Below, piece by piece: positions 32,462 to 44,110 of a stretch of 64,000 bases of DNA. Origin of the DNA: Excoecaria cochinchinensis (Eukaryota; Streptophyta; Magnoliopsida; Malpighiales; Euphorbiaceae); NCBI GenBank assembly GCA_947683425.1, contig CANTUQ010000081.1, positions 11,754,369 through 11,818,368 on the forward strand, read 5' to 3'. Made by a program: the position numbers and the translations under genes. The notes beneath the pieces were generated by a model. It ran no database searches. It was not told where the DNA came from and was given only the letters and a program-made list of their open reading frames with translations. How positions within the stretch are numbered: the stretch's first letter is position 1; every line of letters starts with the position of its first letter.

Positions 32462-34855
32462 TGTGACGCGCGCCGGATCCACGCGGCCGCCCATGGGACC
32501 GCCCGCTTGAGGGCGATCGGGGCATTTGTGGGTCCGTTGATAGCTTGCAATAAATCGCAAGTGCGTTTATGTTGGGCAACAGGGAGGTTTCATGGAGTCG
32601 CCACCCAATAGAACATTGGGAAAGTTACTCTCGCCTCGGAGAGCCTAAGACTGCGCGTTGTATCTATTTTGGGCCAACCAGAGGGGTCTTGGAAGGTAAA
32701 CCTCTCGCCCTAAGGAGCCTAGGATTAGCGCTAAAGTCTCGTGGCACAAAAAGGTGTCTTGGAGGGTAGACCTCTAGCCTCTTTGAGCCTAAAGACCAGA
32801 GCTGGGTCCGGGATTTCTCATCTATTTCTACCTCGATTAATTTGTGATCAAATTTTAATTATCATTAATTCGCTCTCTCTCCACACGATGCAATTTTAAT
32901 TTAAAAGTGCAAATATTCACATTGAACGCGATAGGATAAACATATCAAAAATAACATCAAAGGTAAATTACAATAATACCAGGAGCGGAATACAACTCCC
33001 ATTTAAAAGTGCAAACATACATAAAACCGGGGAATTTATTAATTATGAGGACTTTGGTCCCCGCATGCACAATTAATGAAAATATTTTGGATGTGATAAT
33101 TTTATTTGGGATGAAAACTAGGACATTGGTCCCATTTTATTATGAAAAATCTAAATTAATTTAGTAAAACTATTTTTGAGATTTTTATTTAGGTGCGCAT
33201 AAGAAAACATTTTATTCAATGAATATATACAAGGAAATTAAAATAAAATGAAAATTAAAAATGTATAAAGAAAATACCAAACCCCGCAACTCCTCCTTCA
33301 CGTGCATGGGTGCTCAAATGAGAATAAAACAATGATCTGCAACCAAAAATAAAAATAAAAGAAATTAATGTTAGTGATTAAGCCAACGAAATAATATGAC
33401 ATAAAAGATAATATGTACAATGACCATATAACATGCATAAGATACTATAACATGCATAAAAATAATTATGATGCAATTTAACATGCATAAAATGAGATAA
33501 CATCATGGCAAATGCAATTTATTAATAATAAAGGTTAACATGCATGAAAAATTAATGACAATCAATTTTATTACTCATAAAATGTGCATGAATGTGTAAC
33601 ATAAGAACAATAAAACTTAACATGCATAATAAAGTTTAAAGTAATATCTATCATAAAGGCATAAGAAAATAAATTTGAAATTTAACATACATGCAAAATA
33701 TGAACAATAACATTAATGATAATAATGATACTAGCACCTAATGATAACAATAAACAAGTCTAATAAAAACTTTAATGATATTTAACACATGCAAACATAA
33801 TAATAATCATGATATAACATAAAGAAATCAAAGATATTGACAAACTAGATTAAACATGCATAATAACATGGACAAAAAATAATTTGACATGAAAATAATA
33901 TAATAAAATTTAAAAGAATTTACTTGTTAAAGATAAAAATAAGAAGAAGAATATGGAGACTAAGAGAATTTACATGTTTAATGTGTTAATTGGAAGCAAA
34001 AATAAATGAAATTAACAAGAGAATTAATGAGTAAAACCAAGAATAATTACCCTCAAATTCAGTTTTGAAGAATTGAAGGTAGAAGTCTTGAATTCCTTGT
34101 CTCTTCCTTGTGAAAATGCTTGGAAAATGCTTGGAAACTTGAAGAAAAACTCTAAAAAACCAGTATGTAAAGATTTATTTTTTTTTTCTCTAAGTAAAAA
34201 CCAAAAAATTCAGTTTTTTGCTCTAAAATGTTCTTAATCCGTTCCCCCCCCCCCGTTTCTGAATTTTTTCTAGTGGTTTAACCCTAAAAAACTACCCAAA
34301 ACCGTCCAAAAACCGTTAAAAATCGATTGGGGGTCGAAAATGGGCGAAATGGGTGAAGTGGGGGCGAAATCGGCGCCTTAACGCCGAAAATCGGCGTCAA
34401 ACGTGCGCCTCGCGCACGTTTCCGCGCTGATGCGCGGAGTCTCCGCGCACGACGTGTGCGGAGCTAGCGATGCCCAAGGCGTCGCTCGCGCAGAGCGACC
34501 GACGCCCAGGGCGTCGGCCGCGCGGAGCGCACGCTCCGCGCATGGAAATTCGCGATGGCCCTTGGCCGTCGCCTTTCCGTCGCGATTATTTTCCCCTATT
34601 TTCCACTTTTTCTATTTTTTTCATTTTTTAATCATTTTTTCACCTTTTTTTTTTTATATAAAATACCCTCAACCTAAAACACACTTTTTCTTCTTCAAAA
34701 TAATTTTAAAAAATATTTTTAAAATACACTTTTTACTCACCGAAAAGACAAGGAAAATCACTTCTGAGCTCCAATCTTTTTGCCTATAAGCCGGCATAGC
34801 TAAATTTCATCATCGGGTAATCCTGATCAAGGCTACTTGGGACCCGGTGTCTACA
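32462..34855 (-). repeat. 5' LTR of B
   Basis: 2,394 bp matching 11612-13998. It has a 24-bp hairpin-forming insertion at 34440-34463 absent from the other LTR, lacks 10 bp present in the other LTR near 13670, and has a longer C run at about 34242-34254. Confidence 0.93.
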
Positions 34856-34860
34856 GCGAG
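34856..34860. repeat. Target-site duplication GCGAG, right copy (B)
   Basis: GCGAG follows GTGTCTACA at 34855 and matches 11607-11611. R1 resumes directly after. Confidence 0.95.
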
Positions 34861-35950
34861 GATGTTGTACGCGCGAAGCATCACGATTTCCAGTTTTCCC
34901 GCAAAACACAGAAAAACCCAGAATTTGTAACTCAAAACTCATTTTGACCCAAAATCAAACCAAACCTCATCTTACCTTCAAATAAGCCTTCCACCATCAC
35001 ATATAACATAAAACATAACTTAAATCCACAATTTATACAATCAAAATCATGCTCAGCAAAATCAAACTCCTCAAGACACAAACCCAGAAATTTTAAGCAA
35101 ATATTCATCAAACTTCAAAGATTGTTCAATACTTCTACATTCATGCATCATAACTCAAATCAAATGATTACCCATAACATTAACACTATAATATGCCTCA
35201 TCAAACATCAATTTTTCCAGAAAACACATGCAAAGGCAAAAATCACAATATGAACATCAACAATCAATTTCCAATAAAACCCAAACAAAATCCCAAACCT
35301 GAAATTTCTTTGCTCCAATCACTTATTACCACTACCACTAGCCTTCTCCTTCCCTTTTGGATCACGAGGAGGCTCAACTAACCAAAAACACCCAACAAAA
35401 CCACAAATACAAAACCTAAATTAAAACCCAATCTAAATAAAATAAGAACAAAAGAAGAAGAAAAGATGAAAAAGATGAAGAAATGCAGTAAACTTACCAA
35501 TTGAAGGTTAAGAGATGATCAATTTCCACTACGCTTACTTAGATCCAAGCTAGGGCACTCTAGAGAAGAGAAAAGGAAGAAGAGGAGTAGAGAAAAAGAG
35601 AGAAACGGGAAATGAAGAAAACAATTTCTGCTTTTCCCATTTTCTCTTTCTTCTTCTATTTCTTTTCCTAACCCTAGACACGTGTCACTTTCTCATTGGT
35701 GGAGATTAACCAGTCATACCCAACAAGCATACACTATACACACACAATGCTATCCTCACTAATGCACACCCTACCAACATGTGAGTATGTACACAATAAT
35801 GCAACCCACACACTCACATCCTACAACTCTACATGCACTCACACTATAAAAATACCCACAAAATAAAATGCCCTTATCACATGCCATCACACACATAATG
35901 CACACATGCACAAATGGCTCCAACTTCTAAGGGGCAAGCGGGGTGTTACA
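34861..35950 (-). mobile_element. R1 solo LTR, 5' part
   Basis: Continuation of R1 after B. It matches R0 from about 3865 to 4980 closely (for example ATGTTGTACGCGCG against ATGTTGCGCTCCCG, then AATGATTACCCATAACATT in both). It ends TGTAACACCCCGC on the minus strand at 35950. Confidence 0.92.
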
Positions 35951-35955
35951 ATATG
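35951..35955. repeat. Target-site duplication ATATG, right copy (R1)
   Basis: Matches 10100-10104 and restores the D gag frame. Confidence 0.95.
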
Positions 35956-36368
35956 ATCCCTATGAACTTTAAAATGCTGAATGTCCCAAAATTTGATGGC
36001 ACTTTTGTTCCTACCGTCCACGTAAAGCAGTACTCGCTGGTAATGAAGGGTACTACTTTAATAAAGAGATAGAAAATAGAATACTTCTGTCAGAGCTTAA
36101 CCGGTCCGGTAGTGGATTGGTACCGTGGTCTAAACCGGAGGACTAAAGAGGATTAGGACTTGTAAATGGAAGAATTCCTCAGGCAATATGACTGCAGCAC
36201 GAGGATGGAGGTGACCCTAAAGGACTTAGAATTGCTACAATAGAAGTCTGGTGAGTCCTTCCACGAGTATCTGACTCGATGGAGAAATCAGGTGATGGAA
36301 ATGAAGAGAAAGCCAGATACTCAAGATCATATCCGGCTGTTCATCAAAAATGCTAGCCCATATTTGAG
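35956..36368 (+). pseudogene. gag fragment of Tat-like element D, second piece
   Basis: On the plus strand the capsid part of Tat gag reads IPMNFKMLNVPKFDGTFVP, VKQYSLVMKGTTLIK, then VDWYRGLNRRTKED, YDCSTRMEVTLKDLELLQ and KSGESFHEYLTRWRNQVMEM, ending SPYLRD. Stops include the TAG at about 36241 (Gln in T) and one near 36069. It stops where T begins at 36374. Confidence 0.88.
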
Positions 36369-36373
36369 GGATG
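36369..36373. repeat. Presumed target-site duplication GGATG, left copy (T)
   Basis: These five bases precede TGTGACGCG at 36374. The second copy should lie beyond the window, so it is inferred. Confidence 0.6.
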
Positions 36374-37669
36374 TGTGACGCGCGCCGAACCTAGCAAAGG
36401 CCCTTATTGAACCCGCTTTTAGGATTCAAGGGATTGGTTCGCGTCTTTTTGATCATGGGCGCCATGAGACATCTTAGATGCTTCCTTCCCAATAGAACAT
36501 TAGAAAGGAACATCTAGCCCCATAGCACCTTTGAGGTATTTTGGAGTCACCACCAAATTTATAAGAAATTGGGAAAGGTCTCTAACCTCTTATTGGTCTA
36601 GACTAGAGATTGGTGTTCGGAACTTCACTCTTATTTATGCTATGGTTAATTATAAGTGAGTTTTTATCTTCCTAAAATTATACCTCTTATCTCACACGAT
36701 TTATGCATTTGAACAAAGGCACATCGCAAGCATTCAAAAAGCAGTAAAGGAAATCTATAAAGAAAAGCTGTAAATAAAGCAATAAAGGAAAGCAAATAAA
36801 CACGCAAGCACACAATTACATGGAAGATAGGGGGGGGGGGATACAACCCCTAAATAAAAGAAGATAAAAAAGGGAAAATGGGACGGAATACAATCCTTGA
36901 ATAAATAATATTGCCCAAAATTAATTATAAGGGCCCAAAAGGAAATACATGAATTTAAACAATCAAACAAAATCAACCATAAGAAAAACATACATAAATC
37001 GGGACATTTATTTGGTTTTAGGAACATTGGTTCCTTCGCACTTATTTGAAAGATTTACGAACATTGGTCCCTTCGCGTTTATTTAAAGAGGGTTCGAAGA
37101 GTTGTTTTAATTTGTTGGGTGAAAACTGGGATGACTGATCCCATTTTTGGAGAAAATTAACCCTTCGTTTTGTTATGACATTTTACATTGCTTGACTAAA
37201 ATAAGGGACATTGGTCCCAATTTTATTAGTAAAAATTCTGATTTAATTATAAAAGTATTTTTGTGATTTTTTATCCCACGCGTGCATAAATAAAATATTT
37301 ACTTGCAAACAAATACAGCACAAGGAGAGGGAGAAGGAAAGGTCTCACCAAACAACGCGATTTCCTACGCGTGTGACCCCTCCGGGTGGTCACGAGAACA
37401 CCCACATCATGTAAGTCATATTTTAATCTCAGACAGAAAAATAATATTAAAAAATATTGGTAATGAGTCTAAAAATTAATCAAGTAAAGACAAGATAATG
37501 ACAACAATAAAATTATAGTGACAATAATAATAAATAATCATGGCATAATTGTGACAATTAAATAATAACAATAATAATAATAATAATAACACAAACAAAA
37601 TCATAATGACAAATAATGATGATATACAATATACATAGAATAACAATACTAGTAATATTAACACCATGA

Positions 37670-37707
<38 letters not shown>

Positions 37708-39106
37708 CGACATGGTAATAATAGTGACATGATGATGATATAAATAAATATGAAATGATGGTACTAATAATAATAAAAAAATTATAAGATGATAATAACA
37801 AGGTTAATAATAATAATAATAATGACAACAGGATAATCATAGAGCAATAATACTAATAATATTAACAATAACAATACCACAAAATAACAATAATAATAGC
37901 ATAATGAAGTAATAATAATAATGATGGCAACCACATTAACAACAAACATAAAACATATTAGTAATGGTAATAAGAAGAGTAAAAGCATAGTAATAATAAT
38001 AATAACAACATAATAATGATAAGAATAATGGCAACGAAAATCACAAAGAAAACCAAATTAAAACAATGTCTCAACAGTACTAATAATCACATTAAAAATA
38101 CTAGAAATAAATGATGGACATGACAATAATAGCAAAAATAACACTATTAACAATAATAAATGATAAATAGAAAAAAATAAATGAGAACGGGTCCAAGAAT
38201 ATTTACCCTCAAATTTTATAGATCGGAAAATAGGGTGTCTTGATCCGCTTTCCTTGTCGGTTTTTCAATAATAAACACAAAAATATTTGGGAAAAAATCC
38301 TAGTTTTGATAAACAAAAATTCAAGAAAATATTTTTGGTGGGACGATTAAGCAAAAAAAATTAATTTTTCTTGTTCAAATCAAACCAAGGATGAGATATT
38401 TTTTGAGAAGAAATAAAATTGAAGGGTGAAAAATGTTTTATGATCTTTTTTGAGGAAGTTCTCGGTTGCTCTAAAAACTTGAGAGAAAAAAATCCTCTGA
38501 GAAAATAATGCAGCCCCTCTTTGAAATGAATGGAAGTTCCCATTTGTTTCCCTGTCTTTGTCCCAAAATAGGAAAGGACAAAAGCTCTTTCATTTTTTCA
38601 TTAACCAAAAAAATGACATTAAAAGATGAAATAAAATCAACATACTGAAATTTGACTGAAAAAAGTTGCAGGAAATGCAGGACGAAAACGACCACGTAAG
38701 GGGCAAAAATGGCCGCATGTGGAGGCAGGCGAGGCGCGCCCCAGGAGGGCGCACGGCTGGCTTCGGCGAGACGCTCCCTAGGGGCTCGCTCCTCGCTTCG
38801 GCGAGAAGCCCCCAAGGGGGCGCGCGCGCTGCTCCCGCCCGTGGCACACGAATAAAAAAAATGAAAAAAATTAAAATAGAAATAAAAGTAAAAATAGAAA
38901 TTAAAATAAAAATAAATAGAATAAAATAAAATAAATAGATAAATAAAAAAGTGTAAAAATGCAAATTTTTGAATTAAAATTTTCAGAGTAACGAAGGAAA
39001 TTTTCGACAAGGAAAACATCATTTTTGACACCGTTGCTTGTGGTAAGTATCATTTTCATCATCAGGTAATTCTAATCTTGGACAGCCTCGGGACCCGGTG
39101 TCTATA
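36374..39106 (-). repeat. 3' LTR of T
   Basis: About 2.7 kb, from TATAGACACCGGGTCCC (minus strand, 39106; usual start TGTAGACACC) to GCGCGTCACA at 36374. It contains long AAT-type microsatellites (37560-38010), a G10 run at 36831-36840 and a GC-rich palindromic stretch at 38720-38850. The ORFs within have repeat-derived composition only. Confidence 0.85.
37560..38010. repeat. AAT/ATA microsatellite-rich region
   Basis: Repeated blocks of AAT, including an uninterrupted run of about 12 units at about 37669-37703 and shorter runs to 38010, separated by GACA/ATGA variants. Confidence 0.9.
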
Positions 39107-39273
39107 GTTGCCCCTAATTTTGTGGAACTTAGAACTTGGGTGCCTAAGTGAGCCAAAATTCAAGGAGAGAGAGAAAAAGCGCGTACCTGAGGCGGTTGTC
39201 TTCCTTGTCATGCTAATAAAATCATCTCCTTTGGTCGCCGTATAGACTGAGGAACGATTTTCATCCTTCTGGG
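39107..39273 (-). other. PPT and start of T 3' UTR
   Basis: CAAAATTAGGGGCAAC on the minus strand abuts the LTR, the same form as in B. Then about 150 bp without coding signal lead into the tandem repeat. Confidence 0.65.
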
Positions 39274-39708
39274 TGATGTGTCGAGTCTGCTCCAGACTTA
39301 CAAAATGCGAGAGTTGCTCTTCTGAGCTGCACTGAGTCTGCTCCAGACTTACAAAGTGCGAGGGTTCCATCTTCTGGTGATGGGCCAGTCTGCTCCAGAC
39401 TTACAAAACGCGAGAGTTGCCCTTCTGAGCTGCACCGAATCTGGTCAAGACTTACAAAGTGTGGGGGTTTCATCTTCTGATGGTGATGCACCGAGTCTGC
39501 TCCAGACTTACAAAACGCGAGAGTTGCTCTTCTGAGCTGCACTGAGTCTGCTCTAGACTTACAAAGTGCGGGGGTTTCATCTTCTGATGGTGATGCACCG
39601 AGTCTGCTCCAGACTTACAAAATGCGAGAGTTGCTCTTCTGAGCTGCACCAAGTCTGCTCCAGACTTACAAAGTGCGGGGGTTTCATCTTCTGATGGTGA
39701 TGTGCCGA
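39274..39708. repeat. About 107-bp tandem repeat, 4 copies, in T 3' UTR
   Basis: Units centre on GTCTGCTCCAGACTTACAAA repeated twice per unit, once followed by ATGCGAGAGTTGCTCTTCTGAG and once by GTGCGGGGGTTTCATC. A further copy lies at 50909-51018, across the G insertion. Peptides in this region (HFVSLEQT and similar) come from the repeat and are not genes. Confidence 0.92.
39704..39708. repeat. Target-site duplication GCCGA, left copy (G)
   Basis: GCCGA precedes TGTAGCCACC at 39709; GCTGA follows the other end at 50909-50913. One base differs. Confidence 0.8.
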
Positions 39709-42609
39709 TGTAGCCACCAGGTCCTGAGGCAGCCCAGATCAGAGATGCCCAATGATGATAAGATGCCTTTTCACAGGCAAAAAAGTTGAAAGTGATGATT
39801 CCCTGGTCAATTTTGCATTTTAGAGTGAAAAAATAAAAAATAATAAAAAATATTTTGAAAATTAGATTTGAAAAATGGGGCTTAGAAATTACAATATTTT
39901 TAGTTTAATTGAAAAATAAAAAAAAAAAATTTCGGAGTGTTGGCCGCACGGCAGCGTGCACGCTGGGCGAGCGCTCTCACCCAACGTGAGTTACGGACGC
40001 CCGTCGGGCGCGCCGACAGGCGTTCATAGCCCCTGTTCTGCCGAAATTGGCCTTTTTGGCCCCAAAATCATTTTTTTTCGATTTTTCACCCAAAAATCCG
40101 TTTTTTATCCCTTTTTTTGTTTTTAAAGGTTTTTTTCCTTTTTTAAAATTGAAATTAAATAAGATCTGATTTAATTGGATTTTTTTCTTCTTGATTAATT
40201 TTATTTTCTATTTTCTTCATATAAAAAGAAAAAGATGGAAAGAGAAAAAGGAGGGGGGGGGGGGGGGGGGGGGGGGGGATTTTTCTTAGGTCTTTTGGAT
40301 CTTTTTCTCTTCTTCCTTTCAAACTCTCACTAAAATTTCCAAATTTTTTTCCCCACCAAAAAGAACAAAAATTCAGTTCATCTTTTTCATTTTTTCAATA
40401 AAATTTCTTCTAAACATATATTTAGAAGGAGTTTTTATTTTGTTAATTTAATTTTTAAGACAAATACAACAATTATTTGTTCTCAAAATTTTTTTTAATC
40501 TTTTATTTGTGTTTAATAAAACTTGTTCCATTGATTTTCTTTTGAATCTCTTTTTGATGAAAAATTAACTTTGAGACAAACAAAATAATTGTTTGTTATC
40601 AAAATCTAATTTTTTCATTTGATTTTCTAAAATAAGACTTTTAATCAATTTTTTTCCTTGAGACAAACAAAATGATTGTTTGTTCTTGAGATAATCTTTT
40701 CATTTTTTTAACCAATAAAAATCATTTTTTTGATCAATATTATTTCTTTAGGCAAAGAAATCAATTCTTTGTTCTAAAAGAATTTTGATCATTTTTCAAT
40801 TTTTTCCGAAATAAAATTCCAACATTTTCATATTTAACTCTAATCTTGCACACCACAAACAAGGAAATCAATATCATTTTTACCTTCATCGAATCCGAAA
40901 CTCTGAGGGTAAATATTCTGGGCTTGATATTTATTTTATTTTCTTTTATTTATTTTATTTATATTTAATTTATTAACATGTATATTTTTATTATTATTCT
41001 CATTCATTTATTTATTCTATGTCTTGTGGGTTTATTCCATTTAATGTTCATATTATTATGTTTATATAATATTATTGCTATTATTAGTTTATTATCATTC
41101 TTTTTCATTATTATTTTCATTACTGTTGCTAATATTATCATATTATTTTATTCTTATTCATATAAATATTGATTGTTTATTATTTTTAACATGTAATTAA
41201 TTTATTTTACTTTAATTCATAATTATTTTTAACATGTAACTAAATAAATTCATTTTAATTGATATTTTTACCATGTAAATGTTTTATATTAATTGTGATT
41301 ATATTAATTGTCATTCATTTAATTGCTATCATTATTTTGTTATTCATTTTTTATCATTCTTTTATCATTGTCATTGCTATTTATTTATTCATTTATTTAT
41401 TTTCATTATTCATCATTATTATTATCATGTTCATATTTTTACATATTAACTCATTAACATGTTTTATTTATTCCAGTTAAATCATTTAATTCTTTTATCA
41501 TTTAATGTATATTTTCATTTATTTTGATTTGTTAACATTTTAATTCAATTATCATTTTTTCACATCACCTTGCTTTATTTTAATTTGTCATTCATTTATT
41601 ATTATTTGATTGATTCAATTACTAACATCATTTATTTGTGTTTTATTTTTATTTCACATCTTATTTTCCCTCTTGGGCATTTTTGCGAGCATGCAATGAG
41701 ATCCAGAAGGCTCATTTTGGGGTCAAATATTCATTTGTTTCATTTGTAATATTTTATTTACTTGGCTTTTTCATTTATTTTGCCATGTAATTTCTTATAA
41801 AATTATTTATTTCAGGCCCGCTAGAAAGAAAATCACTAAACCATTTTTTATTAATTAATTGGGAATCTTTCCTAATAAAAATGGGACCAATGTCTCAGTT
41901 TTCTCCATCCAAAATCATCATATCAAAAATTATTTTATAATAAAAATGCATGCGAGGACCAATGTCCTCATCCATCAATGAACATCCCGATTTATTTATG
42001 ATTTATATTTTATTTACAATGGGGGTTGTATTCTGCCCCTAGTATTGTTGTAAATATATTTGCATATACTTTACTTTACGCTTTTATTTATCGTTTTCCC
42101 TTAAATGGATGACATGCGCCTTAATTGAGCTGTATTAAAATGAATGAGAAATAGGATGAAACTCTAAATTCAAAACTCAATCATAAACTTAAACAAAGTA
42201 TGAATAAATGGGAAGTCTCGGACTCACTCTGGTCTTAGACTCAATAAGGTTAGAGGACCATCTCAATATTTCATTGGGATGGGGCCTCCAAAATATCTCT
42301 TGTTGCCCACCAAAAGGCCCAACTCGAATAATCCTAGGCTCCACGGGGTTAGAGGATCATTCCAATATTCTATTGGGATGAGGTCTCCAAGATCCCTCTG
42401 GCTTGCCTAAAATGGATATACATGCGCCGTCTTAGGCTCACTGAGGCTAGACGACCTTTCCAAATGTTCTATTTGGTGGCGACTCTAAGAAACCTCCTTG
42501 TTGTCCAACATAGACGCACTAGTAATTTCTTACAAATTTTAACGAACCTCCTCCCGATCGCCCTGAAGGTGGGCAGTTCATAGCACCCCGGGGTTCGGTG
42601 TACGTCACA
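39709..42609 (+). repeat. 5' LTR of G
   Basis: 2,901 bp from TGTAGCCACCAGGTCC to GGTGTACGTCACA. It has a GC-rich dyad stretch (39940-40025, including CAGCGTGCACGCTG), a TATA-like ATATAAAA at about 40219 and a run of 26 G at 40253-40278. It is longer than the 3' LTR (about 2.5 kb without H). Confidence 0.88.
40253..40278 (+). repeat. Poly(G) tract, 26 bases
   Basis: An uninterrupted G run about 30 bp after a TATA-like motif. The 3' LTR lacks it. The length may be affected by sequencing error. Confidence 0.85.
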
Positions 42610-42610
42610 G

Positions 42611-42628
42611 TGGCGACTCTGCTGGGGA
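42611..42628 (+). other. Primer-binding site of G
   Basis: TGGCGACTCTGCTGGGGA, one base after the 5' LTR end; two bases differ from the site in B. Confidence 0.85.
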
Positions 42629-43561
42629 CAATACTCAAGACTTCTCTTCGAAAGTGCCTTGGTTAAAATTTATAATTGAGTTTTAATTTAAAAATTTCAT
42701 CCTTTTTCGAAACTGCATTGCATCTCATTAGAGCCTTAGATCTATGCTAGTTTGGTCCCTCTTGTAGCCCCGGTACGTTCCCGAAGCACGATCCTACGTT
42801 CACTCAATGTAGGAAAGTGTTAAGGATAATCACTAGCCCAAGCCTCGTACCATTATGGTATATTAAATTGAGACCTAATCAGTCATTACGCTCGTGATGA
42901 GCTAGACCCATTGGCAGGGACCATGCTCGGGTAGACCTAAAGTATCATCACCCTGACTAAAGCTCGTGTTATGGAAATAGTTACTTCCCCTAGATGGTAT
43001 GAACTATAATACCTTGCTTGCTATATGGATCATTTTGTATTAGACAAACCCAAATAATTTGATTGGTCACCTAATCAAAGGCTTTTATGCCCCGATAGGC
43101 ACATGTCAACTTATTCGGATTGCCTAAATACATATTGATCACAACTCATTCGCCTGTGCATTACTTAAGAGAGGTTATGTTGCTGGTTTTTCGCTGTGCA
43201 CCATGCGCGCCCATCGGGTTCCCTGCTAACCCATGGGCCAAGCCCACCTAGGACAGAGACTATACGACCTCGTGTGTGGGGGCAATAAGGTTGGAAGGAC
43301 CTATGTGCTTGCATGTGGTTGTGGATGATGCATTGCATATTCATGTCATTCATGCACAAATAAAATTTTTTATTTCCTCCCTATATATACATCCTATTCT
43401 TTGTATATAATTATTAAATGTACATTTCATCCTGTGTATAGTTTTTCAAATGTTTCACATGTATCATTGTAATCTCTTTTAGTCATTGAATACCATTTGT
43501 TGCACAACACGACCATGCATTGCATATTATTCATGCATCATTCTAACTCCTTGCTTTTCAG
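42629..43561 (+). other. 5' leader of G
   Basis: Non-coding, about 930 bp. It shares blocks with the B and T leaders (AAGTGTTAAGGATAATCACTAGCC, GATGAGCTAGACCCATTGGC, CCATGGGC...AAGCCCACCTAGG). It ends in TCCTTGCTTTTCAG, a likely splice acceptor at the start of gag. Confidence 0.7.
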
Positions 43562-44110
43562 CCATTGTAGACCATTTGCTTGGGTGGTTTAGGGATCCTG
43601 ATAGTTGTCTAAAGAGCGATCAAAGTTTGGGTTGGTTGACAAAGATTTAGCATCCTTGCCAGAGCATCTAAAGGTAGTAGAAATGGCTGGCCCTTCACAA
43701 CAGACCGAAAAAACTCGTGCTTTGATTGCCCAGGAGATGGATAAAAGGTTTGAAGAGCTTGAAAAAAGGCTATTGGCTGTGATCAAATAAAGAATGGATG
43801 CCATGGCGCTTGTTCTGTAGGCTCAACTTCTGTGATCGAAGGCATTTTTCTAATTTGGGTAGATCTTTGTCCTGGGTCCTTAAGAGACTGATAAAGGAGG
43901 GGATGTTGCAGCCATTGCCGGCTAGGCCTGCTAGAAGCTAGGGGCAGCCCAATCACAAAGGGGATCAGTATTGCGCCTTCCACCAGCACACCGGGCATAC
44001 CACAGACGATTGTATGACCTTGAGACATGCTATTCAAGATCTGATTGATTCCAAGCAGATCTCTGACCCAGAAAAGCGAGAGGGAAAGAATAAGATGGAC
44101 TAAGTGCCCA
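43562..44110 (+). pseudogene. gag remnant of G
   Basis: The readable frame is VEMAGPSQQTEKTRALIAQE, MDKRFEELEKRLLAV, stop, RMDAMALVL, stop, then SLSWVLKRLIKEGMLQPLP and the zinc-knuckle-like CAFHQHTGHTTDDCMTLRHAIQDLI. The capsid region between is missing, and stops and at least one frameshift break it. The N-terminal type matches the second gag module of T (56974-57525), not the B-type gag. Confidence 0.8.

Larger units (their letters stand above)
11612..34855 (-). mobile_element. Tat/Ogre-like LTR retrotransposon B (complete, split by C)
   Basis: Both LTRs, primer-binding site, polypurine tract and GCGAG target duplications are present. Without C (9,692 bp plus 5 bp) B is about 13.5 kb. The order on the minus strand is 5' LTR (32462-34855), PBS, leader, gag-protease (31837-28954), C insertion, pre-RT, RT, RNase H, archaeal-type RNase H, integrase (15590), long 3' non-coding region with tandem repeats, PPT and 3' LTR. 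The archaeal-type RNase H and the gag sequence place it in the Tat group. Several stop codons and one frameshift make it unable to encode its own proteins. Confidence 0.95.
10105..35950 (-). mobile_element. Solo LTR R1 (Tekay-type), split by element B
   Basis: The LTR is made of 10105-11611 and 34861-35950, about 2.6 kb once B and its duplicated target are removed. Its ends are TGTAACACCC and GGGGTGTTACA, with a perfect ATATG duplication in D gag. No internal region, primer site or second LTR accompanies it, so it is a solo LTR left by LTR-LTR recombination. It holds the conserved hairpin (10513-10530), a cluster of CACGACTCGTG-type dyads (11280-11460) and a sense-strand GGTAAGT (35492-35498 region). 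Confidence 0.92.

Noticed and set aside
37476..37988. Ile/Leu/Tyr-rich ORFs resembling membrane proteins
   Set aside because: They arise from AAT/ATA microsatellites in the T LTR. The same holds for ORFs in the ATT-rich parts of the G LTRs (40978-41480, 47067-47727).
39062..39652. Overlapping ORFs with HFVSLEQT repeats, a possible repeat protein
   Set aside because: They are translations of the 107-bp tandem DNA repeat in the non-coding 3' UTR of T.
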